NCBI RefSeq assembly: GCF_013402875.1
Contig: NZ_CP058579.1
Span: forward strand, 1,922,001-1,986,000
DNA from: Halorarum salinum
GTDB lineage: Archaea > Halobacteriota > Halobacteria > Halobacteriales > Haloferacaceae
DNA length: 64,000 nt
Direction of reading: 5' to 3'
Both the position numbers and the translations under genes were made by a program. The notes under the pieces are model-generated. The model saw nothing but the letters and a program-made list of their open reading frames with translations, was not told where the DNA came from and searched no databases. Of the stretch, positions 1 to 8,707 are shown one piece after another. Each line of letters opens with the position of its first letter. Within the stretch, counting starts at the first letter, position 1.

Positions 1-1096
1 TCTGCTGCCAGTCCACGGTCTCGCTGCCCTCCAAGTCCTCAATGACTAACTCAAGGACGTGCCCAACGGCGGCCCGATCAGCGTCAGGATCGAGCGCACC
101 GAGAGCGATGAGTTCGTCAATAATTCCATCCACGTTCCGATTGACAGCAGCGAGATAGAGGTTTACGACGCTGTTCTGCATCGCCGGCGTGAAGCGGCTA
201 CTCATCCCGAAATCGTAGAAGACGATACGCCCGTCGTCATCGACGGCGAGATTACCAGGATGCGGATCGCCATGGTACACGCCGTGCTCGAGCCCCATCG
301 TGAAGTACGCGTTCGCAACATCCTCCGCAACCTGTTTCGGGTCGTGGTCCTCCGATTCGAGTTCGTCAACGTCGGTGACCTTCGTCCCTTCAACGTAGGC
401 CATGGTGAGCACACGTTCCGAGGAAACATCCTGGTAGACACGTGGGATGACGACCGTCTCGTTGCCGTCGCGTTCGAAGTTTGACCGGATCTCCGCCATC
501 ATTCGAGCCTCCCGCTCGAAGTCGAGTTCCTCCAGAATGATGCGCTCGAAGTCGTCAGCCATGTTCCGGAGCGAAAACTGGAGGCGCTCCGGGGCAAGCA
601 GCATCGCCAGTGGGATGAGTCGGCGGATGATGCGAAGGTCGGTCTCAATGAGATCTTTGACGCCAGGCCGTCGAACCTTCACAACGACTTGGTCGCCCTG
701 ATACGTCGCTCGATAAACCTGCGCCAGTGACCCACCTGCAATCGGTTCCGGATCGAAGTCATCATACGAGTGATAGCCGACATCGTCTGCAAGCGCGGGG
801 ATCATCTCGCGATACGGCCCCGTCGGGACCGCATCCTGCAGCGTGACGAACTCCTCGGCGTACACCTGTGGGACAATATCAGGACGAGTTGAGAGGACCT
901 GTCCGATTTTCACGAACGTCGGCCCAAGATCGAGCATCACGTCGCGAAGCCGGCGGGCACGCTGTGCGTGCGTCTCTCGAGAGATCGAACGGGGGCGTCC
1001 GAAGAGCAAAAACCGACGTCGGTCACGAAGGAAGAGTATCACAAATGGGACAAGATGGCCCAGAATCCGGAAGAGTCGAAGAGAAAACCTGATCAT
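1..1096 (-). CDS. AarF/UbiB-family protein kinase-like protein (C-terminus beyond window edge)
   Basis: ABC1/AarF/UbiB family atypical kinase, usually membrane-associated and linked to quinone or isoprenoid lipid biology. Reading leftwards from the ATG at 1096, the frame stays open to base 1, giving about 365 residues. Visible family signatures are the KxGQ motif (VKIGQVLSTRPD, about residue 65), an Ala-rich loop (IAGGSLAQVYRA), the lysine VVVKVRRPG, the EELDFEREA helix, the catalytic loop HGVYHGDPHPGN and the metal-binding Asp of YDFGMS. UbiB proteins usually exceed 500 residues, so the C-terminal part with any membrane helices lies outside. The substrate is unknown. The neighbouring YHS and VIT1 genes are on the opposite strand and give no pathway hint. 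Confidence 0.9.
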   Translation of the reverse strand, partial: MIRFSLRLFRILGHLVPFVILFLRDRRRFLLFGRPRSISRETHAQRARRLRDVMLDLGPTFVKIGQVLSTRPDIVPQVYAEEFVTLQDAVPTGPYREMIPALADDVGYHSYDDFDPEPIAGGSLAQVYRATYQGDQVVVKVRRPGVKDLIETDLRIIRRLIPLAMLLAPERLQFSLRNMADDFERIILEELDFEREARMMAEIRSNFERDGNETVVIPRVYQDVSSERVLTMAYVEGTKVTDVDELESEDHDPKQVAEDVANAYFTMGLEHGVYHGDPHPGNLAVDDDGRIVFYDFGMSSRFTPAMQNSVVNLYLAAVNRNVDGIIDELIALGALDPDADRAAVGHVLELVIEDLEGSETVDWQQ

Positions 1097-1192
1097 CAGT
1101 GTCAACATCGAATTCTCCGTCGTTCCCTAATAGATACGTGTTGGAAGCGTTCCGAAATCACCATTCGGATGGGCGCCGAAACATTCTGATGA

Positions 1193-1336
1193 ATGCCTAC
1201 CGATCCGGTCTGTGGGATGGAACTCACATCTGATGACGCCGTCGCTACTGTTCAGCACGGAGGGAAGACGTACTATTTCTGTAGCGACGGGTGTCGTCAG
1301 CGATTTGAGGAACAGCCGACTGTATATACGAAGTAG
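1193..1336 (+). CDS. YHS-domain mini-protein (47 aa)
   Basis: A tiny intact gene encoding 47 residues. The N-terminus MPTDPVCGMEL is the classic YHS/TRASH start, followed by KTYYFCSDGCRQRFEE. The DPVCGM Cys and the paired Cys of FCSDGC are the expected metal ligands. Such stand-alone YHS domains are thought to bind or sense soft metals (copper, zinc, mercury); the metal here is inferred from the family. It lies divergent from the UbiB-like gene and about 110 bases before the rubrerythrin-VIT1 gene on the same strand, so a shared metal theme (iron/manganese transport) is plausible. Its full match to the family makes it a confident call despite the size. Confidence 0.8.
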   Translation: MPTDPVCGMELTSDDAVATVQHGGKTYYFCSDGCRQRFEEQPTVYTK

Positions 1337-1449
1337 TCCCCACTTTTCAGGCTTGAGGTCGGGTGAAGTGGCAGTCTCCATTCAATTCTGAAGGCTGTAC
1401 TGTTTCGTCCCCTGGTATCACTAAGTCTTTCCCCATCGAAATCTGGACA

Positions 1450-2580
1450 ATGAGCACGCGTGACGACGTTACGCGGTATCGTCGCAATATACAGGACGAG
1501 ATAGACAGTGCGACCGTCTACGAGGCCATGGCCTCAGCGGAATCTCAATCCCAGCTCGCCGACGTGTATCGGCGCTTGGCGGCGACCGAGCGTGAGCACG
1601 CGGAGTTCTGGACTGAGAAACTTCGTGAGTCGGGCACCGATATATCTACTCCACAGCCGTCTTGGAGAGCTCGTGTTCTCGCGTGGCTCGCCAGCCGGTT
1701 TGGCCCTGACGTTGTCGCCCCGACGATGCGCGCTGGAGAAACAACTGGCGGTGCAGGATACGCCAGGCAATCGGAAGTCGAGGGGACGGGGATAGTGGCT
1801 GACGAACGATCCCACGATCGCCTGCTTGCAGCAATCTCCGAGGCACCCGGCCGTGGCGCAGAAGGGAGCGTCCTCGCCCGCCTTGAAGGGCGACATCGCG
1901 CAACTAGTGGCAACGCCCTCAGGGCGGCCGTTCTCGGAGCGAACGACGGCCTCGTGTCGAACCTGAGTCTCGTGATGGGTGTCGCAGGGGCCGCCCTCAA
2001 CGCGACGGCCATCCTCATCACCGGGTTGGCCGGATTGCTCGCCGGTGCCGGGTCGATGGCGATGGGCGAGTGGCTCTCCGTCCAGAGTTCGCGGGAACTC
2101 TACCAGCGCCAGATCGACATCGAGGCCGCTGAACTCGCTGAAGTCCCCGAAGAGGAGGAAGAAGAGTTGGCGCTCATCTACGAAGCGAAAGGCTTCTCCA
2201 GAGACCAAGCAGAGCAGCTCGCAGAACGACTGGTAGCAGACGAGGCCACGGCACTCGATACACTTGCTCGTGAGGAGTTAGGCATCGATCCCGAGGAGTT
2301 GGGCGGGTCTGCCTGGGAGGCTGCAGGTGCGTCGTTCATCCTCTTCGCACTGGGAGCGATCGTCCCCGTCATCCCGTTCTTCGCATTCACCGGAATCACC
2401 GCTGTGGGGGTTAGTCTCCTGTTGAGTGCGGTTGCGCTCTTTGTGGTCGGTGCTGCGATCACCGTGTTGACCGGCCGTAGCGTTCTCTATTCTGGCACCA
2501 GACAGGTCGTGATCGGACTCGCCGCAGCTGGTCTTACCTACGGCGTTGGGACGCTTATCGGCGTGTCCATCGCCGGATGA
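1450..2580 (+). CDS. Rubrerythrin-VIT1/CCC1 fusion, iron/manganese transporter-like membrane protein
   Basis: 376 residues from the ATG at 1450; an upstream in-frame start at 1363 adds residues with no family character. The N-terminal part is a ferritin-like helical segment (DEIDSATVYEAMASAESQ, then ATEREHAEFW), carrying ExxH-type iron ligands as in rubrerythrin. A linker leads to a VIT1/CCC1 membrane domain: VLGANDGLVSNLSLVMGVAGA, then GAGSMAMGEWLSVQSSRE, an acidic cytoplasmic helical region (EVPEEEEEELALIYEAKGF), and three C-terminal hydrophobic helices. Members move Fe2+ or Mn2+ across a membrane, with the ferritin-like part probably gathering the metal. Substrate choice is an inference. 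The gene appears monocistronic, with the YHS mini-gene just upstream. Confidence 0.85.
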   Translation: MSTRDDVTRYRRNIQDEIDSATVYEAMASAESQSQLADVYRRLAATEREHAEFWTEKLRESGTDISTPQPSWRARVLAWLASRFGPDVVAPTMRAGETTGGAGYARQSEVEGTGIVADERSHDRLLAAISEAPGRGAEGSVLARLEGRHRATSGNALRAAVLGANDGLVSNLSLVMGVAGAALNATAILITGLAGLLAGAGSMAMGEWLSVQSSRELYQRQIDIEAAELAEVPEEEEEELALIYEAKGFSRDQAEQLAERLVADEATALDTLAREELGIDPEELGGSAWEAAGASFILFALGAIVPVIPFFAFTGITAVGVSLLLSAVALFVVGAAITVLTGRSVLYSGTRQVVIGLAAAGLTYGVGTLIGVSIAG

Positions 2581-3125
2581 ACGAGGAACGACTGGAGATC
2601 GGTCCTCGTCTTTGATTGTCGAGCGGCCGTAGTGTAAGTCAGGACTGTACCTCTAATTCCAGACCTGCTGAGCGTGACTGGGGGGTACAGCACTAGGTTC
2701 ATACCGCTCGGAAGACTTCTTTCGGAATTACCCTTGAAGAGACAGTGGATTACCTCGCCGATGAACTCTGCATCATGAGACACAGCGTAGGCAACGGCGA
2801 CAACAACCAGGAGCGCCGTTCCGGTAACGATGGTCGATTGAACTGGCGTCGCAGGTTCCAACTGCCAGACCCGTACGCCAGGTAACGCCCCGAGACAGAC
2901 GAGAAAGACGAGCCCAGCCACAGCATCCCCTCACCCGCTTCTCCCAATTCATGAAACCCGCTTCCCTTCCACAGACCGAATACCTTCTGGGTGATAAGAG
3001 ACTCACCTGTATTGAGCGATCTACCGCCATCTCAATCGTGCGTGTCTCCGGTGCTGGAGTGGCCCCGTGGCGTCAGCGCGCGTCGACAACTGCATTAGCC
3101 TCGACGGGCGCTGGCTCCCGTGCTC
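2581..3125. other. Gene-poor stretch with a possible membrane-protein remnant
   Basis: No convincing gene lies between the VIT1-type gene and the Orc1-like gene. On the minus strand, 2921 down to about 2700 encodes a short peptide beginning MAGLVFLVCLGALPG with two hydrophobic stretches (second around TALLVVVAVAYAV), which then continues antisense through the end of the VIT1 gene. The first 80 residues look like part of a small membrane protein. The tail does not, and no family is recognised. It may be a decayed gene. Confidence 0.3.
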
Positions 3126-4133
3126 TCAACAGGGGCGCTGGAGCCAGATGGACCGGGTCTTCCCGGCGTGGCCCCCGTAGTGATACTCGACGCGGATCAC
3201 CTCAAGGAGTTCGAGGTGTTCGAGAAAATCACTGACCCGGCGCGTGCTCAACGGGGAAGTCTGCGTCTGGGTGCAGCGTTCCCGGTACCAGTCATAAACC
3301 GCACCGGACCGCACTGGTTCTGTGTCGGCCGTCAGCAGTTCGATAGCGTCCAGGAGCAATCGATGATGCGCCGATAACGGAGCCAGTAGTTTGGCATGAT
3401 AGCGCTGGCGGACATCGGGTTGGACGAGACGGACGACGTCCTCGGTGATCCGGCCGTCCGTGACCTCACCGGCCAGAGTGAGCCAGTGGTATGCCAGCCG
3501 GATGTTCGGCGTCGTCGCCGCGATGGAGGCTGCCGCGTCATCGGTCACCTCGTTGTCGAGCCAGTCGTGCCCCCGTGTATTGAGGATGTGGACAACGTCG
3601 ACTTCCGTGTACGGCTCGCAGTAAATCATGGACGGCAGGAGCGAGCTATAGATACGTTCATCGAGTTCTGTGGCCAGGTCGGGATGGATGGCCGAGAGCA
3701 TCACAAGCCGTAGTGTCTGCTGTGGGAGCCGAGAGAGCGAATACAGGAGGTCGGTACCGTCGTTCAGCAGGAGGAAGTCGATATCATCCAACACGACAAC
3801 GAGATCCTGGTCGGCGAGCGCGTCTGTGAGCGCCGAGGTAAGCTGGGCGGTGTGGTACCCCGTCCTGAAGTCACTGTCCGTGACGGCATTGCAGAGTGCG
3901 GTCAGCACCCTGTACTGTATATCGTACTGGATACACGTGAGTCGGCAGACGGTGGTCCGCTCAGGGAGGACGCGTACTGCGTGCCGTGTCAGGAACGTTT
4001 TCCCACCACCCTTTGGGCCGTACAGGTAGAGTGCTGGGTCGCGTCGATGCAGGAGCCCATCCACCAGGGCATCGTACTCATCGCTCCGGCCAACGAGGTC
4101 CGGCACCTCATCGGTCTCACTGTCTCGCGCCAT
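3126..4133 (-). CDS. Orc1/Cdc6-like AAA+ ATPase with C-terminal winged helix
   Basis: 335 residues from the ATG at 4133 (MARDSETDEVPDLVGR). An open frame extends to 4262 but lacks family sequence there. The AAA+ core has LVGRSDEYDALVDGL, Walker A GPKGGGKT (about residue 38), Walker B VVVLDDIDFLLL, and a C-terminal winged-helix-like segment (RRVSDFLEHLELLEVIRVEY). Orc1/Cdc6 proteins recognise origins and load the MCM helicase. Haloarchaeal replicons carry many diverged copies, some acting as plasmid initiators or regulators. The gene is divergent from a second, shorter AAA+ gene with about 190 bases between them holding an inverted repeat, an arrangement typical of initiator genes next to an origin. 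Active initiation by this copy is inferred. Confidence 0.75.
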   Translation of the reverse strand: MARDSETDEVPDLVGRSDEYDALVDGLLHRRDPALYLYGPKGGGKTFLTRHAVRVLPERTTVCRLTCIQYDIQYRVLTALCNAVTDSDFRTGYHTAQLTSALTDALADQDLVVVLDDIDFLLLNDGTDLLYSLSRLPQQTLRLVMLSAIHPDLATELDERIYSSLLPSMIYCEPYTEVDVVHILNTRGHDWLDNEVTDDAAASIAATTPNIRLAYHWLTLAGEVTDGRITEDVVRLVQPDVRQRYHAKLLAPLSAHHRLLLDAIELLTADTEPVRSGAVYDWYRERCTQTQTSPLSTRRVSDFLEHLELLEVIRVEYHYGGHAGKTRSIWLQRPC

Positions 4134-4198
4134 GCCGCCTTTCGAACACCGACCGGAGACATTCATAGCTGCCCGAACCCCCGGTTTCCGATGGGTCG

Positions 4199-4220
4199 TG
4201 GAACTATGTTCACAGTTCCA
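4199..4220. promoter_or_regulatory. Inverted repeat between divergent Orc1/Cdc6-like genes
   Basis: TGGAACT (4199-4205) and AGTTCCA (4214-4220) form a perfect 7-base inverted repeat with an 8-base spacer, inside the 190-base gap between the two divergent AAA+ genes. The TTCCA core is reminiscent of archaeal origin recognition boxes, but only one such pair is seen, so an operator is equally possible. Confidence 0.4.
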
Positions 4221-4324
4221 TCCACATCGAAGAGTCGTATGAGCATATACAGCTCTGATCACCCAAGCTAACCGAAGGACGGCCTCTTCCCTTGTTTTTG
4301 AAGCTTTCCCGAGAGTTGAGTCTC

Positions 4325-5155
4325 ATGTTCGAACGCGCAACGAACCATGGTACACTAATCCGATCCGAATCACCGCTGACAGCAGCGTATACGCCACCAG
4401 AGCCCATTGATAGGAGCCAGGAACTGGCGCTGATTGCGGACGCGGTGCGTCCCCTCATCCATCGCAAGCAGCCAGACCATCTCCTCGTGTTTGGCCCGGC
4501 GGGCGTCGGGAAGACGCTGCTCGCGACCCACGTCCTCTCCCACCTGGCCGAGGAGACGCGGGTGACCACCGCATACATCAACTGCTGGCAGTACAACACT
4601 CGGCCGGCGCTCCTGACCGAACTCCTGATCCAACTCGGGTATCCGGCCCCGCGGAAAGGCAACCCCGTCGACGAACTGGTGACGAAGCTCCGTGAGTGGT
4701 TGGACAAGCACCACGGCGCCGTCGTCGTCCTCGATGAGTTCGACCAACTGACCGACCAGACGGACGTCGCCTACGACCTGCAGGAGACGAGTGACACCGC
4801 AGAGAGTTCCCTCGGATTGATCTTGGTCTCGAACCAGCCACCGGCGGACCTCGAGTTGGAACCGCGGAGCCAGAGCCGGTTGGCGTATCACCCGCTCGAG
4901 ATTCGCCCATACACGGAAGTGGACCTCGTCGAGATCCTCTCACAGCGTGTTGAACAGGCCTTCCATCGCGATGCTGTGGCGGATGAGGCGATCGAGCGGA
5001 TTGCCGCGCTCGTCGCGGCAGAGAACGGGGACTGCCGGGAAGCGCTCACCCTGCTGTTACGGGCGGCTCGACTGGCAGAACGTGACCACGCGGAGACGGT
5101 CACCGTCACCCATGTTGAACGAAGCACCACACAGAGGGAACAATACCGAAGGTAA
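4325..5155 (+). CDS. Short Orc1/Cdc6-like AAA+ ATPase lacking a winged helix
   Basis: 276 residues from the ATG at 4325; a TTG at 4292 would add 11 residues. It has the AAA+ fold with Walker A GPAGVGKT (about residue 57), Walker B VVVLDEFDQL, a sensor-1-like ILVSNQP, the Orc1-like EIRPYTEVDLVEILSQRVE, and a lid region (DCREALTLLLRAARLAE). It stops just after the lid, without the DNA-binding winged helix of standard Orc1/Cdc6 proteins (usually around 380-400 residues). The divergent partner carries the EPYTEVDVVHIL equivalent, so the two are related. Either it works as an ATPase partner or it has lost origin binding. Downstream is the first recombinase. Confidence 0.7.
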   Translation: MFERATNHGTLIRSESPLTAAYTPPEPIDRSQELALIADAVRPLIHRKQPDHLLVFGPAGVGKTLLATHVLSHLAEETRVTTAYINCWQYNTRPALLTELLIQLGYPAPRKGNPVDELVTKLREWLDKHHGAVVVLDEFDQLTDQTDVAYDLQETSDTAESSLGLILVSNQPPADLELEPRSQSRLAYHPLEIRPYTEVDLVEILSQRVEQAFHRDAVADEAIERIAALVAAENGDCREALTLLLRAARLAERDHAETVTVTHVERSTTQREQYRR

Positions 5156-5379
5156 GTCGAGAATCCATACAGGGGGACCTATGGGATCGAGGCAGTAGTT
5201 CGATTTACTGGTCGGATGGAGGGGAAGTACTGGGACAATGTGCTGGTGACTTCTTGGCACCTAGGAAGATACCCCTGCATTTATTCCCGTCCTGCGACTA
5301 TTGGCGCTTGCCGAATCACATGACGGAGGCGACCCCCGCTATCTTCCATAACGAACTGTCGACGCGGACGGCCGATGGA

Positions 5380-5388
5380 TTTATATAG
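5380..5388 (+). promoter_or_regulatory. TATA box upstream of recombinase 1
   Basis: TTTATATAG lies 43-51 bases ahead of the ATG at 5431, so transcription should start near 5410 and leave a leader of about 20 bases. A TATA box (CTTATAAG) sits at the same distance from the related start of recombinase 5. Confidence 0.5.
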
Positions 5389-5430
5389 ACCTCGACGCCG
5401 TCTGTTGACTCTGGATCGTGATGGAAAATC

Positions 5431-6543
5431 ATGGGCGCTGCAGGGGATGGCTACTACCCACGCGATTCCCCGCAAACTGTCCACCAGGTGGCCACAGCTC
5501 CCCACGAGGTTGCCAGACCACCAATGTCCGACCTCGAACCAATCGCACCAACTGACGCACTCGAACTGTACCTCACCGACCGCAGCAGCGACCTGAGCGA
5601 CTGGACGATCCGCTCACACCGCTCCCGCCTTTCAACGTTTATCGAGTGGTGCCGCGACAGTGAAGGCCTCGAGAACCTGAACGATCTCACGGGCCGGACC
5701 ATCCACCGGTACAAGATCTGGCGGCGCGACGAAGGTGATATCAACACAGTCACGCTGAAAACCCAGATCGATACTGTCCGCGTCTTCGTGAAATGGCTCG
5801 AAACGATCGAAGGCTGTCCACCCGACACAGCAGCCAAGATCAAGTCACCGTCACTGAGCCCGGAAGAGAACATCCGAGACACCGAACTCCACACGGACGC
5901 CGCCGAAGAGATGCTTGACCATCTCACCAAGTACGAGTACGCAAGCCTCCGGCATGTCACACTCTCGCTGCTCTGGCACACGCTCATGCGGCGGGGGGCA
6001 GCACGCGCCATCGACCTCCAAGATTACGATCGCGACGAGCAGTATATCCATATCGTCCACCGGCCCGAGACCGAGACCCCGTTAAAGAATGGGCAGGGTG
6101 GTGAGCGGATGGTTGCCCTCCCGAATACCATGTGTGACCTCCTGAGCGACTGGATCGACGATCAGCGGCCCGATGTGACTGACGACTACGGACGGAGTCC
6201 ACTCCTCGCGACGACCCAGGGACGGGTCCACGTCACGACCATCCAACAGTACGTGTACATGGCAACGCGGCCGTGTGCCTACGGCGTAGCGTGTCCACAT
6301 GATCAGGACCCGGACACGTGTGCTGCGGCGGTTGAACGCTACGACGCATCGAAGTGCCCGTCATCCGTCTCACCGCATGCCATTCGTCGCGGGAGCATCA
6401 CGCATTGGCTCCGGAAGGATGTCCCCCAACCAGCGATCAGCGACCGAGCGGATGTTTCGGCGACAGTCCTCGATGCCCACTACGACGAACGAAGTGAACA
6501 GGAGAAGATGGAGCAGCGGCGTGCGTTCCTCGACGATATTTAG
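5431..6543 (+). CDS. Tyrosine recombinase 1 (XerC/phage integrase family) with Cys/His insertion
   Basis: 370 residues from 5431; a second start at 5524 (MSDLEPIAPTDAL) matches where its paralogues begin. The N-terminal core-binding domain (DLSDWTIRSHRSRLSTFIEWC) is followed by the catalytic domain with Arg I in LMRRGAARAIDL, a Lys in ETPLKNGQGGERM, the HxxR motif SPHAIRRG, and the nucleophile Tyr in VLDAHYDERS. Between Lys and HxxR sits a Cys/His cluster: CAYGVACPHDQDPDTC and then KCPSS, likely a zinc-binding knuckle. The usual second His/Trp is not obvious. It is one of six paralogues in this window. The extra N-terminus MGAAGDGYYP resembles a leader peptide ahead of recombinase 5. Confidence 0.85.
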   Translation: MGAAGDGYYPRDSPQTVHQVATAPHEVARPPMSDLEPIAPTDALELYLTDRSSDLSDWTIRSHRSRLSTFIEWCRDSEGLENLNDLTGRTIHRYKIWRRDEGDINTVTLKTQIDTVRVFVKWLETIEGCPPDTAAKIKSPSLSPEENIRDTELHTDAAEEMLDHLTKYEYASLRHVTLSLLWHTLMRRGAARAIDLQDYDRDEQYIHIVHRPETETPLKNGQGGERMVALPNTMCDLLSDWIDDQRPDVTDDYGRSPLLATTQGRVHVTTIQQYVYMATRPCAYGVACPHDQDPDTCAAAVERYDASKCPSSVSPHAIRRGSITHWLRKDVPQPAISDRADVSATVLDAHYDERSEQEKMEQRRAFLDDI

Positions 6544-6818
6544 TAGTGTCTAGACTAGGAATATAACTACACAGTCGGCCGGACGCAACTCTCTTGAGCC
6601 GCATTTGAATGGGATCGAATTAACGAATTTACTCGATCCTATCTTTTCGGTCGTACGTGATTTACCACGGTGGCTGTGTACTGTCTGCCCCAACGAGGAG
6701 CAACGAGTGTTCTCGATGAGCAGTTCGAGTGTCCGGAGGAATAGCAGGTGCTCACCAATTGGTAGCCCATCTCTGAGACCCGGATAACAACTTATCTTCG
6801 GATGCTCCAGAATCTGGC

Positions 6819-7661
6819 TTATCTCACGGCTTTCATAAAGGCACGACTGTCCCCGATAAAGTCCTGATCAAACTCATACTCGTCCAACCAGCCTTCCTCC
6901 ATCTCTTCCGGGTAGACCGCTCCCGTAGCGATGTACGTTTGCCCGCGGTCATACGTTTGCACAACCAGCAACGCGCGATAGTCAATAACAAAATCGTCGT
7001 CCTCGGTTTCAGCAGTAAACTCTGCTGAGAGCGTAAATTCGTCCTCGATAGTGGCCTCAGCATTACTGTAGCTGATATCGTTTCGGCGGCAGGTGGTCCC
7101 CCATTCGCTTTCATAGAGGCCCGTACATAGATCGGCGTCGGTGAACGGATAGTCCGTTTCTAGCTGGTCGCTGAAGACCTCAAGAGCGGTTGCTCCAACA
7201 ATAGTCTCAGCCTTTTCCCGATGGTTCGCAATGTCATCGAGATCGATCTCGACTGCTCCAGGGCCGTACCCCACTAATAGAGAATCGATGACCGACATAC
7301 CGCTGTCATCCTCCTCTGATGTGAAGTCGATGTAGGCCTCGCTCCGCATGGTCTGAAGGGTCCACGCATAGAGCCGCCACTGAGGCACATCCACCCCGAG
7401 ATCATCTTTGACCTTCTCACGGAGTCCTGCGTGCTGGCTGGAGGCACCGATCCAGGCTACGTCGTTGTTATCCTGCTTTTCGTAATCAACGGTTTCCCAC
7501 GGGGATTCGGCGAACAAATCTGGGAGAGTTGGTCTTGTCAGTGATGCTCTGGTCGCGCTGCTTTCCGCTCGACCGGCCACAGAGAATGACGAGAGGGCCG
7601 CGATCCCAGCAATAACCGCTCGCCGTGACATGGCCGTCTTGTTCGAATAATTGGGTGTCAT
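6819..7661 (-). CDS. Exported hypothetical protein with Tat signal
   Basis: 280 residues from the ATG at 7661. The N-terminus MTPNYSNKTAMSRRAVIAGI has a twin-arginine motif followed by a hydrophobic run (IAALSSFSVAGRAESS), a Tat export signal without a lipobox Cys. The mature part is soluble, acidic, with two Cys in LCTGLYESEWGTTCRR and a C-terminal beta-rich segment (RALLVVQTYDRGQTYIATGAVY) that suggests an extracellular binding fold. I do not recognise a family. An open frame upstream of 7661 lacks signal-peptide character and was left out. It is monocistronic, with its 3' end toward recombinase 1. Confidence 0.65.
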   Translation of the reverse strand: MTPNYSNKTAMSRRAVIAGIAALSSFSVAGRAESSATRASLTRPTLPDLFAESPWETVDYEKQDNNDVAWIGASSQHAGLREKVKDDLGVDVPQWRLYAWTLQTMRSEAYIDFTSEEDDSGMSVIDSLLVGYGPGAVEIDLDDIANHREKAETIVGATALEVFSDQLETDYPFTDADLCTGLYESEWGTTCRRNDISYSNAEATIEDEFTLSAEFTAETEDDDFVIDYRALLVVQTYDRGQTYIATGAVYPEEMEEGWLDEYEFDQDFIGDSRAFMKAVR

Positions 7662-7857
7662 ATGCTTTCTATCCACTATTTCACCGGGGGTTACATAAGG
7701 GTACGTCAGACATGAATCATTAGTCAGACAGACGGCATACGTTCCTCTTTTATGTGAACTACAAGCATCGCCCGATCGAAAACCGGCATCGTGCAGAACT
7801 AGCAGCTGAAGCCGTCTCCTCAAGGTTTATTGCCCTCAGTTCTCAAGCGTTGTCTGC

Positions 7858-8025
7858 ATGGCGAACCTTGTGGTCAAATCCGCTGTGAAAGAGAAGCTCG
7901 AAGGAAAGAACGTCGCTGCGGACTTCTACGATAATCTGAACGAGGAGGTTGCTGACCTTCTCGAGGATGCCGCGCGACGCGCTGAGGATAACGAGCGGAA
8001 GACGGTGCAGCCACGAGACCTCTAA
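7858..8025 (+). CDS. DUF1931 histone-fold small protein (55 aa)
   Basis: 55 residues. MANLVVKSAVKE starts a sequence matching the haloarchaeal DUF1931 pattern: one long helix (GKNVAADFYDNLNEEVADLLEDAARRAEDN) and an end KTVQPRDL. The final TVQPRDL is the histone-fold ending seen in archaeal histones. Family members are small, possibly DNA-binding helix-strand-helix proteins; the exact role is not known. A TATA-like TTTATT (7826-7831) ends 26 bases before the ATG, so the mRNA is probably leaderless. It is too short to appear in most gene calls but has a clear family match and start. Confidence 0.8.
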   Translation: MANLVVKSAVKEKLEGKNVAADFYDNLNEEVADLLEDAARRAEDNERKTVQPRDL

Positions 8026-8093
8026 CTCCGGGGATCGACACCTGGCCCAGACTGCTTTCTTCCCACACCAGACCCATTCAGAACGGCGCCAGA

Positions 8094-8465
8094 CTACTGT
8101 ATTCCGAAGAAGTAGTTAATCGCAGCGGACGCACCACCCAGGTCGCGAAAGAATTTCGCAAAGGCTCCGAGCCCAATTGTGCCGAGGATACCCCCACCCA
8201 CAAGTGGATCGATCGCCATCGCTAATCGGAGGAGCGTACCGAATTCGAACATTTCCACGAGGAAGATTCCCCCTGTGAACAAGGCGAAGTCGACGGGCAT
8301 CGCAATCCCCTGTTGAAACAGGACCCAGAGGACCGTGAGGCCACCGAGCAGAATGAGCCACGTATACGTGCGTCCGTGTTCCGTGGCGTTCTCAGGAGCG
8401 CCCTTTCGCCAATTCCGAAAGTAGTTCGCTGTTTGCCACAGTGACTTAAGCAGCCCTGACGACAT
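8094..8465 (-). CDS. Small hypothetical membrane protein (123 aa)
   Basis: 123 residues from the ATG at 8465 (MSSGLLKSLWQTANYFRNW). After a polar N-terminus it has two or three hydrophobic segments: TYTWLILLGGLTVLWVLFQQ, DFALFTGGIFLVEMF and VGGGILGTIGLGAFAKFF. Nothing marks a known family. A longer open frame reaches 8612 but runs through the promoter region of the divergent zinc-finger gene. An inner-membrane location is inferred from hydrophobicity only. Confidence 0.55.
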   Translation of the reverse strand: MSSGLLKSLWQTANYFRNWRKGAPENATEHGRTYTWLILLGGLTVLWVLFQQGIAMPVDFALFTGGIFLVEMFEFGTLLRLAMAIDPLVGGGILGTIGLGAFAKFFRDLGGASAAINYFFGIQ

Positions 8466-8578
8466 GTTCGATAACAAACTGTATGGGCATGTGGAGCATA
8501 AGTTTTGCGCGAAGCGGTTTGAGTGACAGCGCGTCAGAGCCGTTGTTAATAGCAGTTCTCGGTGCACGGGATACCAGT

Positions 8579-8701
8579 ATGGAGGAAGAATGTAGGTACT
8601 GCAGTGTTGCACAAGTCGTCCCTGTCCTCACGATTCAGGTCACTGACGGTCCTCGTCCTGGGAACAAGTATCGGCGATTCTGTACTGCCTGTGAGCGGTG
8701 A
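8579..8701 (+). CDS. Small zinc-finger protein (40 aa)
   Basis: 40 residues beginning MEEECRYCSVAQVVPVL and ending RRFCTACER. Two CxxC knuckles (CRYC and CTAC) about 30 residues apart make a single four-Cys zinc ribbon, the architecture of the many haloarchaeal zinc-finger mini-proteins. It sits 6 bases ahead of the next gene on the same strand and probably shares its transcript. The function is unknown; binding of nucleic acid or a protein partner would fit the type. Confidence 0.55.
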   Translation: MEEECRYCSVAQVVPVLTIQVTDGPRPGNKYRRFCTACER

Positions 8702-8707
8702 CTGCCG

